Counted from the stretch's first letter, positions 50,314-59,014 are shown. The stretch is 64,000 nucleotides of DNA from Bradyrhizobium sp. CB82 (GCF_029714405.1 NZ_CP121650.1:2299001-2363000), one strand, 5' to 3'. The notes: a model not told the origin generated them from the letters alone. Made by a program: numbers and translations.

Positions 50314-52082
50314 GATGATCCTGCGTGAGTCATATCGATGAGGTATTTCTGCATGTCCCAGGCGCCGGTGGGACAGCGCTCAGCGCAGAGCCCGCAATGC
50401 AAGCAGACGTCCTCGTCCTTCACCATCACGCGCCCGGTCTTGAGATCGCTGGAGATGTAGAGGGCTTGGTCGGGGTGCGGCGAGGGCGCCTTCAGGCGCT
50501 GGCGCAGATCGGCCTCCTCGCCGTTTTGCGTGAAGGTGATGCAATCCATCGGACAGATGTCGACACAGGCATCGCACTCGATGCACAGGGAGGTCGAGAA
50601 TACGGTCTGCACGTCGCAGTTCAGGCAGCGATGCGCCTCGCCGAGCGCAAGCTTGACGTCGTAGCCGAGTTCGACCTCGGCACGGATGTCCTTCAGGGCC
50701 ACCACCTTGTCGCGGTGCGGCACCTTGAAACGCTTTTCCGGCGAGATGTCGTTGTCATAGCTCCATTCGTGGATGCCCATCTTCTGCGAGGTGACGTGCA
50801 CCTCCGGTAGCGGACGCTCGTTGATGTCCTCGCCCGAGAGTAACCTGTGGATCGACAGCGCGGCGTCGTGGCCGTGCGCGACAGCCCAGATGATGTTCTT
50901 CGGCCCGAAGGCGGCGTCGCCACCGAAAAAGATCTTCGGGTTGGTCGAGACGAAGGTCTTGGGATCGACCTTCGGCATATTCCATTTGTCGAACTCGATG
51001 CCGCAGTCGCGCTCGATCCAGGGGAACGCGTTCTCCTGGCCGACGGCGACCAGCACGTCGTCGCAGGGGATGGTTTGGTCGGGTTCGCCCGAGGGCACCA
51101 GGTTGCGACGGCCCTTGGCGTCATATTCCGCTTTCACCTTCTGGAAAGTGACGCCGATGAGCTTGCCGGCCACATGCTTGAACGCCACCGGCACCATGTA
51201 GTTGAGGATCGGGATATCCTCGTGAATGGCGTCTTCCTTTTCCCAGGGGCTCGCCTTCATTTCCTCGAAGCCGGAACGCACGATCACCTTGACGTCCTCG
51301 CCGCCAAGGCGGCGCGCGGTGCGGCAGCAATCCATTGCGGTGTTGCCGCCGCCGAGCACGATCACGCGCTTGCCGATTTTGTTGGTATGACCGAACGAGA
51401 CGGAGGACAGCCAGTCGATGCCGATATGGATGTTCGCGGCAGCTTCTTTGCGACCGGGAATGTCGAGCTCGCGGCCGCGCGGTGCGCCGGAGCCGACGAA
51501 GATCGCATCGTATCTGTCCGCGAGCAGCGCTTTCATGCTCTCGATACGGTGGCCGCCCCTGAACTCGACGCCGAGCTCGAGGATGTAGCCGGTCTCTTCG
51601 TCGATCACCGAGTTGGGCAGCCGGAATTTCGGGATCTGCGAGCGCATCATGCCGCCGGCTTCGGGATCGGCGTCGAACACGGTGCAGTGATAGCCGAGCG
51701 GTGCGAGATCGCGCGCCACCGTCAGCGACGCCGGACCACCGCCGACCAGCGCGATGCGCTTGCCGTTCTTCGGCGAGGGGCGCGGCAGACGCTGCTTGAT
51801 GTCATCCTTGAAGTCGGCGGCGACGCGCTTCAGGCGGCAGATCGCCACCGGAGTTTCCTCGACGCGTCCGCGGCGGCACGCGGGCTCGCATGGACGATCG
51901 CAGGTGCGCCCCAGAATTCCGGGAAACACATTCGATTTCCAATTGATCATATAGGCGTCGCTGTAGCGGCCTTGTGCGATCAGACGGATGTATTCGGGAA
52001 CCGGAGTGTGCGCAGGACAGGCCCACTGGCAATCGACTACCTTGTGAAAGTAGTCGGGGGCCGCGATATCGGTCGGTTTCAT
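50283..52082 (-). CDS. FAD-dependent NAD(P) oxidoreductase with two [4Fe-4S] ferredoxin motifs (GltD-like, Kor electron-transfer subunit)
   Basis: This 599-residue protein has the GltD (small glutamate synthase subunit) architecture. An N-terminal Fe-S domain (WACPAHTPVPEYI, CDRPCEPACRRG) is followed by an FAD domain (RIALVGGGPASLTVARDLAPLGY, GGMMRSQIPKFRLP), an NAD(P)H-binding fold (RVIVLGGGNTAMDCCRTARRLGG) and a second FAD motif (IFFGGDAAFGPKNIIWAVAHGHDAA). A C-terminal ferredoxin tail carries CIECDACVDICPMDC and CLHCGLCAERCPTGAW. Located first in the operon and overlapping korA by 31 bp, it most likely moves electrons between the ferredoxin sites of KorAB and NAD(P). No glutamate synthase large subunit is nearby, so a role in ammonia assimilation is unlikely. 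Confidence 0.88.
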   Translation of the reverse strand: MKPTDIAAPDYFHKVVDCQWACPAHTPVPEYIRLIAQGRYSDAYMINWKSNVFPGILGRTCDRPCEPACRRGRVEETPVAICRLKRVAADFKDDIKQRLPRPSPKNGKRIALVGGGPASLTVARDLAPLGYHCTVFDADPEAGGMMRSQIPKFRLPNSVIDEETGYILELGVEFRGGHRIESMKALLADRYDAIFVGSGAPRGRELDIPGRKEAAANIHIGIDWLSSVSFGHTNKIGKRVIVLGGGNTAMDCCRTARRLGGEDVKVIVRSGFEEMKASPWEKEDAIHEDIPILNYMVPVAFKHVAGKLIGVTFQKVKAEYDAKGRRNLVPSGEPDQTIPCDDVLVAVGQENAFPWIERDCGIEFDKWNMPKVDPKTFVSTNPKIFFGGDAAFGPKNIIWAVAHGHDAALSIHRLLSGEDINERPLPEVHVTSQKMGIHEWSYDNDISPEKRFKVPHRDKVVALKDIRAEVELGYDVKLALGEAHRCLNCDVQTVFSTSLCIECDACVDICPMDCITFTQNGEEADLRQRLKAPSPHPDQALYISSDLKTGRVMVKDEDVCLHCGLCAERCPTGAWDMQKYLIDMTHAGSSCPTKSRSAA

Positions 52083-52337
52083 TCCTACCCTGTCCGCGCA
52101 GGCCCAAAGACCCGAGCGGCCTTCTTGAGCTTGGCGAACGCTATGCCGCGTTCATATGGTTTTCGAATTGGATCATAGACTTGCCTTATTAGAGCCAATC
52201 CCAAGCGTGCACAAAGCCAAAATTGCGAGTTACCCCGCTTTCATAGGAGCTGCGCGCGCATAGCATTAACAGTCGCGCATTCTATGTGGCGGTGCAGCAT
52301 CCCGTGGTGCGTGTAATGAGTTCAGCCGCGTGTGATG

Positions 52338-52526
52338 TCACTCTTCGCAAGGTCCCACATCAGGCAGGCTGGCGGCGTGCGCAACACAGCGCCGCGCCTT
52401 CAGAAAAGCGTCGATCGCAACACGCTCCGCAAGATGTTCGACATCATATCTGCGGTTGAAATCGGCCTCATGCTCTGCGTCGATATTCATCGACGTCAGC
52501 AGCATGCCCTTCCCGGCAAGCGGCAT
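52338..52526 (-). pseudogene. Truncated small protein remnant (EthD/DUF4286-like N-terminus)
   Basis: This 62-codon frame contains GKGMLLTSMNIDAEHEADFNRRYDVEHLAERVAIDAFLKARRCVAH in pieces. That matches the start of a widespread family of about 100-residue alpha/beta-barrel proteins (HEADFNRWYDEEHLPERV-type motif). After ARRCVAHAAS the resemblance ends and the frame stops at 52338, so the C-terminal half is missing and the key WY is RY. The rest of the 52083-52337 spacer contains no gene. I read it as a decayed copy rather than a functional gene. Confidence 0.5.
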
Positions 52527-52541
52527 TTTCCTGCTGTCCCT

Positions 52542-53540
52542 TTATCGTGCGGCTTTCGAGCCGAGGTCCGCGATCGCTTTCATCACGGCATCCCTCACGC
52601 CGGGATCATAGAGCGAATGTCCGGCCTCTTCCACGGTCCGGACCTCGGAACCCGGCCACGCTTTCGCGAGCGCCGAAGATGTCACAGGCGGGCACAACAG
52701 ATCATAGCGGCCCTGGATGATGATGCCGTGAATGCCGGCGAGCTTGCCGGCATTTCGCAGCAGCTGATCCGGCGCCATGAAGCAGTTATTGATGAAGTAG
52801 TGCGCTTCCATGAACGGCGTCGCGGGCAGTGTGCGCCACACGTTGAGCGCGGCGAGATCGAGCCGTGTGCGCGCCGGCTTGTGTTCGGACAGGGTGCGCT
52901 CGGTGTCGTACCAGGCCCGCGCGGCGGGACCATGTATGTCAGGATCGGGATCGAGAATGCGGCGCCAATACGCCTCGATCGGCTGCCCTCGTTCTTCGGC
53001 TGACAGCAGGCTCAAGAAATCCTCGTTGAGCGCGGGATAGAATTGCGGCAGCCGCGACGTGAAGCCGGTCTCGACCTCCGCTCGCGTGCCGAGAAATGTT
53101 GCGCGCAGCACGATGCCCGAAACGCGCTCGGGATGGACTTCGGCGTAGGCCAGCGCCAGCGTCGCGCCCCAGGAGCCGCCGACCACCATCCAGCGTTCGA
53201 AACCGAACTTTTGGCGGATCAATTCCATGTCCGCGATGAGGTGCTGCGTGGTGTTGTGCTCGCGCAAACCCTTCGGTCTGCTGCGACCGGCGCCGCGCTG
53301 ATCGAACAGCACGGCATGGAATCGCTCGGGATCAAAAAGCCGGCGATGGTCGGGCTGGCAGCCGCTGCCGGGACCGCCATGCAGATAGACGGCTGGGATG
53401 CCGTCGACGCGGCCGATGCTTTCGAGATAGATCTCGTGGCCGTCGGAGACGGCAAGCATTTCGGAGCTCAACGGCGCGAAGGGATCGGCGCGCTTTACCG
53501 ATTCCTTGGCCGATTTGGCCGCGTCGGCGTCAGGCGCCAT
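52542..53540 (-). CDS. pip: Proline iminopeptidase (prolyl aminopeptidase), alpha/beta hydrolase
   Basis: This 332-residue alpha/beta hydrolase of the prolyl aminopeptidase family removes N-terminal proline from peptides. The start at ATG 53540 gives MAPDADAAKSAKESVKRADPF; the frame upstream overlaps pqqE and is rejected. Motifs are the oxyanion HGGPG (YLHGGPGSGCQPDHRRLFDP), the nucleophile elbow VVGGSWGATLALAYAEVHPE, the Asp in IIQGRYDLLCPP and the His in VEEAGHSLYDPG. Its start overlaps the pqqE stop by 11 bp, so it is translationally coupled to the PQQ operon. A role in trimming PqqA-derived peptide is possible but unproven. Confidence 0.93.
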   Translation of the reverse strand: MAPDADAAKSAKESVKRADPFAPLSSEMLAVSDGHEIYLESIGRVDGIPAVYLHGGPGSGCQPDHRRLFDPERFHAVLFDQRGAGRSRPKGLREHNTTQHLIADMELIRQKFGFERWMVVGGSWGATLALAYAEVHPERVSGIVLRATFLGTRAEVETGFTSRLPQFYPALNEDFLSLLSAEERGQPIEAYWRRILDPDPDIHGPAARAWYDTERTLSEHKPARTRLDLAALNVWRTLPATPFMEAHYFINNCFMAPDQLLRNAGKLAGIHGIIIQGRYDLLCPPVTSSALAKAWPGSEVRTVEEAGHSLYDPGVRDAVMKAIADLGSKAAR

Positions 53541-54747
53541 GCTTGCCGGACTCCCCAGGGTCAGGCTCCAAAGTGCCACCGGCAAAGTTGCGGTAGAGGA
53601 AGCGGTTGATCTCGCCTTCGGCTTCACGCTCGGCCTGCCTGAATATGGTCTCGTGCAGCGGCGACAGCGCGCAGGCCGGGTCGGTATTGGCCGCATCGCC
53701 GGTGAGCGCAAAGGCCTGACAGCGGCAGCCGCCGAAATCGATTTCGCGGAATTCGCAGGTCCTGCATGGCTCCTTCATCCAGCCGGTACCACGATAGCGG
53801 TTGAAGGCGTCCGAGTTCTGCCAGATCCAGGCGATCGAATGATTGGAGCGCACGGACTCGAAGACGAGCCCGGTGATGCTCTCGGCCGCATGGCACGGCA
53901 GCACCTTTCCGGCCGGCGAGATGTTGAAGAACTGCCGGCCCCACCCGCCCATGCATTTCTTCGGCCGCAGGGCATAATAGTCCGGCACGACATAGTCGAT
54001 CGCGAGCGTTCCCTTGAGGCGCTCGCGCGCCTCCTCGACGATGCGGGTGGTCTCGTCGAGCTGCGCGACCGTCGGCATCAGCGCGGCGCGGTTCTTCAGC
54101 GCCCAGCCGTAGTACTGGACGTTGGCGACCTCGAGCCGGTCGGCGTCGAGATCGACCGCCATCTGGATGATGTCGGGGAGCTGGTGCAGGTTCTGGCGGT
54201 GCATCACCGCGTTCACGGTGAGCGGCAGATCGAGCTCGCGCGTCCAGCGCGCGACTTCGAGCTTCTTGTGATGCGCGCCCTTGTAGCCGGCGACGCGATC
54301 GGCGGCGATGTCCTCGGTTCCCTGAAAACTGATCTGTACGTGGCAGAGGCCGGCATCGGCGAGTTCGCTCAGCTTGTCGCGCGTCAGCAGCACGGCCGCG
54401 GTGATCAAATTGGTGTAGAGGCCGGCGCCGCTCGCATGCTTGATGAGTTCGACCAGGTCTTTCCGCGCAGTCGGCTCGCCTCCGGAGAAATGGACTTGGA
54501 GCACGCCGATCTCGACGAGCTCGGTCAAGACCTTCTTCCACTCCTCGGTCGTGAGTTCCTTGCCGGCGCGATCGAGCTCGATCGGGTTGGAGCAATAGGG
54601 ACATTGCAGCGGGCAGCGATGCGTGACTTCCAGCAGGACCGCGAGCGGAATGCCAAACGTCTCCGCCGTCGAGCGCTGCTTTTCGAGCACAGCGAGGCTG
54701 TCGCTTGCATCAGGGGGGATGGCCGGATTGCCGAGCACGTCACTCAT
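53530..54747 (-). CDS. pqqE: PqqE, PqqA peptide cyclase (radical SAM)
   Basis: PqqE joins the Glu and Tyr side chains of PqqA by a carbon-carbon bond, the first step in making the cofactor PQQ. It has 405 residues. The radical SAM motif is HRCPLQCPYCSNP (CxxxCxxC). The C-terminal SPASM-type Cys motifs that bind auxiliary clusters are CMGGWGRQFFNISPAGKVLPCHAA and PCRTCEFREIDFGGCRCQAFALTGDAANTDPAC in pieces. All expected cysteines are present. It overlaps pqqD by 4 bp (ATGA) and pip by 11 bp. Confidence 0.97.
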   Translation of the reverse strand: MSDVLGNPAIPPDASDSLAVLEKQRSTAETFGIPLAVLLEVTHRCPLQCPYCSNPIELDRAGKELTTEEWKKVLTELVEIGVLQVHFSGGEPTARKDLVELIKHASGAGLYTNLITAAVLLTRDKLSELADAGLCHVQISFQGTEDIAADRVAGYKGAHHKKLEVARWTRELDLPLTVNAVMHRQNLHQLPDIIQMAVDLDADRLEVANVQYYGWALKNRAALMPTVAQLDETTRIVEEARERLKGTLAIDYVVPDYYALRPKKCMGGWGRQFFNISPAGKVLPCHAAESITGLVFESVRSNHSIAWIWQNSDAFNRYRGTGWMKEPCRTCEFREIDFGGCRCQAFALTGDAANTDPACALSPLHETIFRQAEREAEGEINRFLYRNFAGGTLEPDPGESGKHGA

Positions 54748-55055
54748 GACGTCTTCTCCCGGGCTTCGGTCAAAAAGCCCTTGTCCGCAAGATCCTGCAA
54801 CATGGCGGTCACGTCAGCCAGGATCGCATCGCGCGGCGCAGCATACTTCGCGGCGAGCTGGTCCGCCACATCGCCGACGTTGCGGACGCCGTCGCAGAGC
54901 TGCAGGACCTCGACGGCAATCTCGTCCGGGGCCAGCACGCGCTCGGGCGCCAGGATCACCCAGACGTTGCGCGTCTCGTCGTATTTCAGTTTGGCATGCC
55001 GCGGCAGCACGGGCCGGCTCGCCTCGCTGACGCTGATGTGACGCGGCCCGGCCAT
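54744..55055 (-). CDS. pqqD: PqqD, PqqA peptide chaperone
   Basis: PqqD binds the PqqA precursor peptide and presents it to PqqE. It has 103 residues from ATG 55055, which follows AGAGGAAATAAGCG. Typical segments are RPVLPRHAKLKYDETRNVWVILAPERVLAPDEIAVEVLQLCDG in pieces and LAAKYAAPRDAILADVTAMLQDLADKGFL, giving the usual winged-helix-like RiPP-recognition fold. It lies 13 bp after pqqC and overlaps pqqE by 4 bp. Confidence 0.96.
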   Translation of the reverse strand: MAGPRHISVSEASRPVLPRHAKLKYDETRNVWVILAPERVLAPDEIAVEVLQLCDGVRNVGDVADQLAAKYAAPRDAILADVTAMLQDLADKGFLTEAREKTS

Positions 55056-55068
55056 CGCTTATTTCCTC

Positions 55069-55848
55069 TCAGTTCGCTTTGGGCACGAAGGCACCCGGCG
55101 GAATGTGCCCATCGACATATGCATGATAGAGCGCATCAAGTTGCACCCACAGCACGTTGGTCTTGAAGATCAGCGCGTTGCAGACGGCCGCGCGTTCCTC
55201 CGGAGTCCTGGCGTGCTTCCTGACATAGTCGAGCGCGAAATTGGCGTCGCGCGGCGCCTGGGTCAGGCGGCGCTTGAAGTAACTCATGATATCAGGATTG
55301 ACGAAATCATAGTGCTCCAGCATGCCGACGATGCGCTCTTCGTGAATGCTCGGTGCGAACAGCTCCGTCAGGGAGGAGGCGATCGCCTCCAGCGGGCTCT
55401 TCTCGCGGCAGAAATGCACATAGGCCTCGACCGCAAAGCGCGTTGCGGGGAGAATGCCTTCGGTCGATTCCACGTAGGCCGTGTCCAGCCCAAGGCCTTC
55501 GGTCAGCTTGATCCAGCGCTCGATTCCACCCTCGCTGCCGACATCGCCGTCGTGGTCCTCGATGCGGTGACGCCATTCCAGCCGCGTGGCGCGGTCGCGA
55601 AAGCGTGAGATCACCACCGCGTCCTTGAGCGGGATCGTGCTCTGGTAGTAGTAGCGGTTGAGCGCCCAGGCCTGCACCTGGCCCTTGTTCAGCTTGCCGC
55701 CGTGCAGGAGCTTATGGAACGGATGCAGGCTGTGATATCGCGTCGCGCCGATGTGGCGCAGCGTCGCCTCGAGCTCCTCGGCCGAGTTGAGCCTGATGTC
55801 CTTGCCGATCGAGAGTGCGGTCATTCCGGGAAGCGTCATGGCGTTCAC
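55069..55848 (-). CDS. pqqC: PqqC, pyrroloquinoline-quinone synthase
   Basis: PqqC carries out the last step of PQQ formation, an eight-electron oxidation and ring closure using O2 and no metal. It has 259 residues. Motifs are RYHSLHPFHKLLHGGKLNKGQVQAWALNRYYYQSTIPLKDA and HRIEDHDGDVGSEGGIERWIKLTEGLGL in pieces. The active-site residues expected (His in YHSLHPFH, Tyr and Arg in NRYYYQ) are present. The N-terminus extends about 15 residues past the core. It overlaps pqqB by 4 bp. Confidence 0.97.
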   Translation of the reverse strand: MNAMTLPGMTALSIGKDIRLNSAEELEATLRHIGATRYHSLHPFHKLLHGGKLNKGQVQAWALNRYYYQSTIPLKDAVVISRFRDRATRLEWRHRIEDHDGDVGSEGGIERWIKLTEGLGLDTAYVESTEGILPATRFAVEAYVHFCREKSPLEAIASSLTELFAPSIHEERIVGMLEHYDFVNPDIMSYFKRRLTQAPRDANFALDYVRKHARTPEERAAVCNALIFKTNVLWVQLDALYHAYVDGHIPPGAFVPKAN

Positions 55849-56774
55849 AGCACGATCTCCGTTCCATCGGCGGGTATCTGCCAGCCCGCATGTTCGGCCG
55901 CCTTGCGCTCGGGCGAGGAGGGCAGCAGCGCCGGGTTCGAGTTATTGATATGCAGAAATATCTTCCTGTCGATATCGAGGCCGGCAAGCCGCGCGATCGC
56001 GCCATCCTCGCCCGACATGGCGACATGTCCCATGCTTTTGCCGGTCTTTTGGCCAAGCCCGGCCTGGATCATCTCGTCGTCGCGCCACACCGTACCGTCG
56101 AAGAACAGCAGCGCTGCGCCGGCAATCTCCGCTTTCAGCGCGTCGGTGACCTCGGCACAGGCGGCGAGGAAGTAGAAATTCTTGCCGGTCGACTTGTCCG
56201 CGATCTTCAGGCCGAGCGTATCGCCGGCGCCATCGCTCCCGCCGGGATGCACCTTGCCTTCCAGATACCAGGCCGATTTGCCGGGCACCTCGAACGCAAC
56301 CACCTCAATGCCGGAGCGTGCGCCGTCGGGAAGGCGCGGCTCGAACGGCTCGTCGACGCCGATCGGCTGGCGCTTGACGTTCTTCTCGTTCAGCACATTG
56401 AAGATGCTGTTGGCCCTCAGGATCGCGAGCACCTTGTCATGCGCGTAGATCGTGAACGGCGAGCCCTCGCGCATCGACAAGAGTCCCGCGACCGCGTCCA
56501 CCTCGCCATTGGTCAGGATCACGCCTGCGACCGGCGTGTGGCGCAGCGCGCCCGGCTTCGGATGAAGCTGTCGCGTGGCGTTGAATTGCTGTCGGAGGTC
56601 GGGAGAGGCGTTGATCAGGAACCAGTTGTCACCGTCGGCGCTGAAGGCGACCGAAGCTTGGGTTCTCTGCAAGTGTCGAGCGTCAGCGCGCGCTGCCCGG
56701 CAGCCCGTGCATCCGCAGTTCCACTGCGGTACCCCGCCGCCAGCCGCGGCACCCAGGACGACGACGCGAAGCAT
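55845..56774 (-). CDS. pqqB: PqqB, PQQ biosynthesis metallo-beta-lactamase-fold protein
   Basis: PqqB is a hydroxylase of the metallo-beta-lactamase fold that acts on the Glu-Tyr intermediate during PQQ synthesis. The ATG at 56774 follows CAGGAGACGGATTC and opens MLRVVVLGAAAGGGVPQWNC, the family start; length is 309 residues. The CGCTGCR cluster near the N-terminus, LTNGEVDAVAGLLSMREG and GHVAMSGEDGAIARLAGLD with HINNSNP are characteristic. Like others of its family it keeps only part of the classic HxHxDH metal site. It is the first large gene after pqqA, separated by 116 bp. Confidence 0.96.
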   Translation of the reverse strand: MLRVVVLGAAAGGGVPQWNCGCTGCRAARADARHLQRTQASVAFSADGDNWFLINASPDLRQQFNATRQLHPKPGALRHTPVAGVILTNGEVDAVAGLLSMREGSPFTIYAHDKVLAILRANSIFNVLNEKNVKRQPIGVDEPFEPRLPDGARSGIEVVAFEVPGKSAWYLEGKVHPGGSDGAGDTLGLKIADKSTGKNFYFLAACAEVTDALKAEIAGAALLFFDGTVWRDDEMIQAGLGQKTGKSMGHVAMSGEDGAIARLAGLDIDRKIFLHINNSNPALLPSSPERKAAEHAGWQIPADGTEIVL

Positions 56775-56890
56775 GAATCCGTCTCCTGGAGGCACGTGTC
56801 GCGGTGGATCTCAAGGCCGGCACAATTCCCTTCGGCGGGAACGTCGCGCGCCCGAAGGATCCACCCGCGCTCGACGTAAACTTGCCGCCC

Positions 56891-56971
56891 TTACTTGCGG
56901 GTGGCGCTCACATACATGTTGATTTCCATGCCGCACGGCACTTCGACGATCTTCGGTGCTTTCCAGGCCAT
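56891..56971 (-). CDS. pqqA: PqqA, PQQ precursor peptide
   Basis: This 26-residue precursor peptide reads MAWKAPKIVEVPCGMEINMY then VSATRK. PQQ is built from its Glu16 and Tyr20 (spacing E-x3-Y, EINMY), the pair linked by PqqE. ATG 56971 follows GGGAGGGCCAAA, a strong ribosome site suited to the high output of precursor needed. It lies upstream of pqqB in the same direction. It is too short for ordinary gene finding but the match is unmistakable. One feature to note is a Cys at position 13 just before the core. Confidence 0.95.
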   Translation of the reverse strand: MAWKAPKIVEVPCGMEINMYVSATRK

Positions 56972-57269
56972 TTTGGCCCTCCCTTTCTGAAAAATCGGAC
57001 GTGTCCGCCCCCCGTTAAACTACTGCCGGCGGAAAAGTTCGCCAGTTAAATCTTCCGCGACCTAGGTAGTAGGTGGACTGAAATGCTGCGCTGCAAACAC
57101 GGAAAGGCACGATCGTGCCGTGGAGATGACGCAAAAACAGCAAAACAACCCCATGCAAAGGACGACGATAGGCAAAGAACGACGATAGGGTGCGATCCCT
57201 GTCCGGATAAAGCAGTTGTGAGTGCAGAGCGGCTTTCAATCCGCTACAGGCGACCCCATTGGATCAGGC

Positions 57270-57527
57270 ATGCCCAGATATTTCTTCAACACCCGCATCG
57301 GCGACGAATTGATCGTGGATCCTGACGGCGAGGACCTGCGCAATCCCGATCGTGCCTGGGAAGTGGCGCGCCAGATGATTTTGGAAGTACTGAAATCGGA
57401 AGGCACCCAGCCGGCGCTGCTCGAGGCCGTCATCGAGGTCACCGACGTCGATGGTGAGATCGTGCTGGAGTTTCCCTTCACAGAGGCGCTTCTGGACCTG
57501 CCGGATCAATCCGCCACCCGGCACTGA
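57270..57527 (+). CDS. DUF6894-type small protein
   Basis: This is an 85-residue protein. The start at ATG 57270 gives MPRYFFNTRIGDELIVDPDGEDLRNPDRAWEVARQMILEVLKSEG in pieces, the opening (RYFF/YFHxxxGxxxxxDxxGxxL) seen in a very common Rhizobiales family of small proteins now called DUF6894. A variable C-terminal part follows (VTDVDGEIVLEFPFTEAL). No function is known. It is alone, divergent from pqqA, with about 300 bp between starts that hold no other gene I can see and must contain the pqq promoter. Confidence 0.8.
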   Translation: MPRYFFNTRIGDELIVDPDGEDLRNPDRAWEVARQMILEVLKSEGTQPALLEAVIEVTDVDGEIVLEFPFTEALLDLPDQSATRH

Positions 57528-57605
57528 CATCCGGGTCTCCCTGCGCAATGCGCATGGCTTTGCCGCCTGACCGGCGCTAAAAGACCCGGTCACACGGAGC
57601 ATGTC

Positions 57606-59006
57606 ATGCAAGATCTCTGGCGCCTGTCGGCCGCCGACCTCGCCACCCTCATTCGGTCCAGGAAGGTTTCTGCCTTCGAAGCTGCTAAGGCGGGCCTGGC
57701 CCGGCTCGATGCCGTCAATCCCAGGCTGAATGCGGTGATCGACCACCGGCCGGAGGACGTTCTCGAGCAGGCGGCAGCGGTGGATGCGGCGATCGCCCGG
57801 GGCGAGGATCCGGGCCTGCTCGCTGGCGTCCCCGTCACGGTGAAGGTCAATGTCGACCAGGAGGGCTTTGCTACCACCAATGGCCTGAAGATCCAGCGCG
57901 AGGTGATCGCGAAGGCCGACAATCCTGTGGTCGCCAACTTACGCAAGGCGGGCGCCGTCATCCTCGGCCGCACCAACTGCCCAGCCTTCTCCTACCGCTG
58001 GTTCACCACCAACCTGATCCACGGGGACACGAAGAACCCGCGCGATGCCTCGCTGACCCCGGGCGGCTCCTCGGGCGGAGCAGGTTCTGCCGTTGCGGCG
58101 GGCATCGGCCACATCGCCCACGGCACCGATATCGCGGGTTCGATCCGCTACCCCGCCTATGCCTGCGGTGTGCACGGCCTGCGGCCGACCATGGGCCGGA
58201 TTCCCGCCTTCAACGCGGCCCTGCCGGAACGCCCAATCGGGCCGCAGATCAGCGCGGTCTCCGGGCCGCTGGCGCGCACCATCAATGACATCAGGATTTC
58301 GCTCGCCGCGATGGCCGCCCGCGACGTGCGCGACCCCTGGTGGGTGCCCGCGCCGCTCGAGGGGCCGGCAGTGCCCAAGCGCGCTGCGCTGTGCCTCAAT
58401 CCGGACGGACTCGCGACGGCGCCCGAAGTGGCGGCCGCGGTCAGCGACGCCGGCAAGCGGCTGGAGCGCGCAGGTTGGACCGTGGAGGTGATCGAGAACA
58501 CCCCGCCGATGCGGGAGGCTGCCGAATGGCAGACGAAGCTCTGGCTTGGCGACGGATATGAGGCCGCGCTCGAAGCCGCTGAGCGCGAGGGCGACCCCGG
58601 CGCGCTCGCCTGCCTGCGCGGCAACCGCGCCAAGGTCACCCCGTTCGACCAGGCGGCCTACGCCAAGGCGCTGATGCGCCGGGCGACGCTGACGCGCGAA
58701 TGGATGCTGTTCTTCGAAAAATACGCGGTGGTGCTGACGCCGGTCTCCGGCGAACTACCATTCCCTGATCATCTCGATCGTAAGGACGAGGCGTCCTTCA
58801 AGCGGGTCTGGGACGCGCAATTGCCGCAGATCGCCATTCCTTTCATGGGGCTGCCGGGCCTTGCGGTCTCCACCGGTCTCGTCGGCAAGGCGCCCGTCGG
58901 CGTGCATGTCGTCTCCGGCCGATATCGTGAGGACCTCTGCCTGCTCGCCGGCGAGGCGATCGAGGCGGGTGGCGTGCCGGCTTCGCCGATCGATCCCGTG
59001 GCTTAG
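57606..59006 (+). CDS. Amidase (amidase-signature family)
   Basis: This is a 466-residue hydrolase of the amidase-signature family with the Ser-cisSer-Lys triad: Lys in VPVTVKVNVDQ, cis-Ser in TPGGSSGGAGSAVAAG and the nucleophile Ser in HGTDIAGSIRYPA. It has no signal peptide, so it acts in the cytoplasm on a small amide; the substrate cannot be told from sequence. The N-terminal WRLSAADLATLIRSRKVSAFEAAKAGLARLDAVNPRLNAV is typical. ATG 57606 follows CACGGAGCATGTC. It is followed after 8 bp by a glutathione peroxidase gene, probably in the same transcript. Confidence 0.92.
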   Translation: MQDLWRLSAADLATLIRSRKVSAFEAAKAGLARLDAVNPRLNAVIDHRPEDVLEQAAAVDAAIARGEDPGLLAGVPVTVKVNVDQEGFATTNGLKIQREVIAKADNPVVANLRKAGAVILGRTNCPAFSYRWFTTNLIHGDTKNPRDASLTPGGSSGGAGSAVAAGIGHIAHGTDIAGSIRYPAYACGVHGLRPTMGRIPAFNAALPERPIGPQISAVSGPLARTINDIRISLAAMAARDVRDPWWVPAPLEGPAVPKRAALCLNPDGLATAPEVAAAVSDAGKRLERAGWTVEVIENTPPMREAAEWQTKLWLGDGYEAALEAAEREGDPGALACLRGNRAKVTPFDQAAYAKALMRRATLTREWMLFFEKYAVVLTPVSGELPFPDHLDRKDEASFKRVWDAQLPQIAIPFMGLPGLAVSTGLVGKAPVGVHVVSGRYREDLCLLAGEAIEAGGVPASPIDPVA

Positions 59007-59014
59007 GGACAACG

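Noticed and set aside
50283..52082. Calling the flavoprotein gltD (glutamate synthase small subunit)
   Set aside because: It has an added two-cluster ferredoxin tail, overlaps korA, and no gltB is nearby.
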